Source: Rhizobiaceae bacterium
Lineage (GTDB): Bacteria > Pseudomonadota > Alphaproteobacteria > Rhizobiales > Rhizobiaceae
NCBI GenBank assembly: GCA_014380965.1
Contig: JACMIV010000061.1
Location: forward strand, 1-13,118
Length of the DNA: 13,118 nucleotides
Reading direction: 5' to 3'
Position numbers and translations under genes: made by a program. Each line of letters starts with the position of its first letter. Position 1 is the stretch's first letter. The notes under the pieces were generated by a model. That model was not told the origin of the DNA and made no database searches. It saw only the letters and a program-made list of their open reading frames with translations. This document shows positions 12,786-13,118 of this stretch, in pieces.

Positions 12786-13118
12786 ATGAAACTGTTTGTC
12801 GGCAATTCCAATCGCCAGCTGGCGGAAGCCATCGGCAAGTATCTGGAAAAGCCCCTCGGCCTCGCCTCGGTTCGCCGTTTCGCAGACCAGGAAATCTTCG
12901 TCGAGATCCAGGAGAACGTGCGCGGCGAGGATTGCTTCGTCATCCAGTCGACCTCCTATCCCGCCAACGATCACCTGATGGAACTCCTCATCATGATCGA
13001 CGCGCTGCGCAGAGCCTCGGCCAAGCGCATAACGGCCGTGCTCCCCTACTTCGGCTATGCCAGGCAAGACCGGAAGGCAGGAGGCCGTACGCCGATCTCG
13101 GCCAAGCTCGTCGCCAAC
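12786..13118 (+). CDS. prs: Ribose-phosphate pyrophosphokinase (Prs), N-terminal part
   Basis: PRPP synthetase: ribose 5-phosphate + ATP to PRPP + AMP, the source of PRPP for purine, pyrimidine, His, Trp and NAD synthesis; cytoplasmic. The first 111 codons are present and the frame runs off the right edge without a stop, against about 310 residues in the family. Diagnostic blocks: [15 protein letters not shown] (2-16), [18 protein letters not shown] (30-47), [21 protein letters not shown] and the ATP-site loop [20 protein letters not shown] (85-104). The GGR form of the loop is the one usual in alphaproteobacteria. ATG 12786 is preceded by a weak GAG/AGG Shine-Dalgarno. The 182-base gap to the lipoprotein gene probably holds its own promoter; I could not pick one with confidence. 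Confidence 0.96.
   Translation, partial: MKLFVGNSNRQLAEAIGKYLEKPLGLASVRRFADQEIFVEIQENVRGEDCFVIQSTSYPANDHLMELLIMIDALRRASAKRITAVLPYFGYARQDRKAGGRTPISAKLVAN

Overview
The window reads as an ordinary chromosomal stretch of a GC-rich alphaproteobacterium, most likely Hyphomicrobiales (Rhizobiales). The evidence is the high GC content, the character of the proteins (rhizobial-type lgt, ilvE, prs, a YbjN-proC-csaA-type run and a PetP/PetR-like regulator pair), clustered GANTC (CcrM) sites, and a palindromic repeat of a kind I associate with Rhizobiales genomes. No rRNA, tRNA, CRISPR array, transposase or phage gene is visible.

Layout. (1) 1-1624, minus strand: a RidA-family protein, then a branched-chain amino acid aminotransferase (ilvE), then the first 29 codons of an unidentified acidic protein that leaves the window. 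(2) 1773-4562, plus strand, divergent from ridA: a MarR regulator, an OmpR-type response regulator and an EnvZ-like membrane histidine kinase. The first two overlap by ATGA and the kinase follows after 13 bases. (3) 4621-5251, plus strand: a Phd/VapB-like antitoxin and a VapC PIN toxin whose frame breaks at a run of six T. (4) 5258-6956, minus strand: a tightly coupled set read as YbjN-like protein, proC, and CsaA-like tRNA-binding protein. (5) 6957-7273: a gap without genes that holds five GANTC sites, an inverted repeat and a consensus DnaA box. (6) 7274-7555, minus strand: a UbiK/BMFP-family coiled-coil protein, divergent from (7) lgt, a MidA/NDUFAF7-like methyltransferase, pgeF and an M24-fold hydrolase, all on the plus strand to 11866. 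(8) A lipoprotein gene and the 5' part of prs close the window.

Functional themes: amino-acid metabolism (ilvE, proC), envelope work (lgt, lipoprotein, sensor kinase), respiratory-chain support (UbiK-like ubiquinone factor, MidA-like protein), nucleotide metabolism (pgeF, prs), and one toxin-antitoxin module placed between housekeeping genes.

The points most worth a second look are: a 113-bp near-perfect palindrome that sits in frame inside the MidA-like gene and adds about 40 residues; a perfect 20-bp inverted repeat inside the 5' part of the histidine kinase gene; the single-base frame break of VapC at a slippery T run; the GANTC/DnaA-box cluster at 7074-7258; and an M24-fold protein without the usual metal ligands. 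I found no convincing wholly new multi-gene system.
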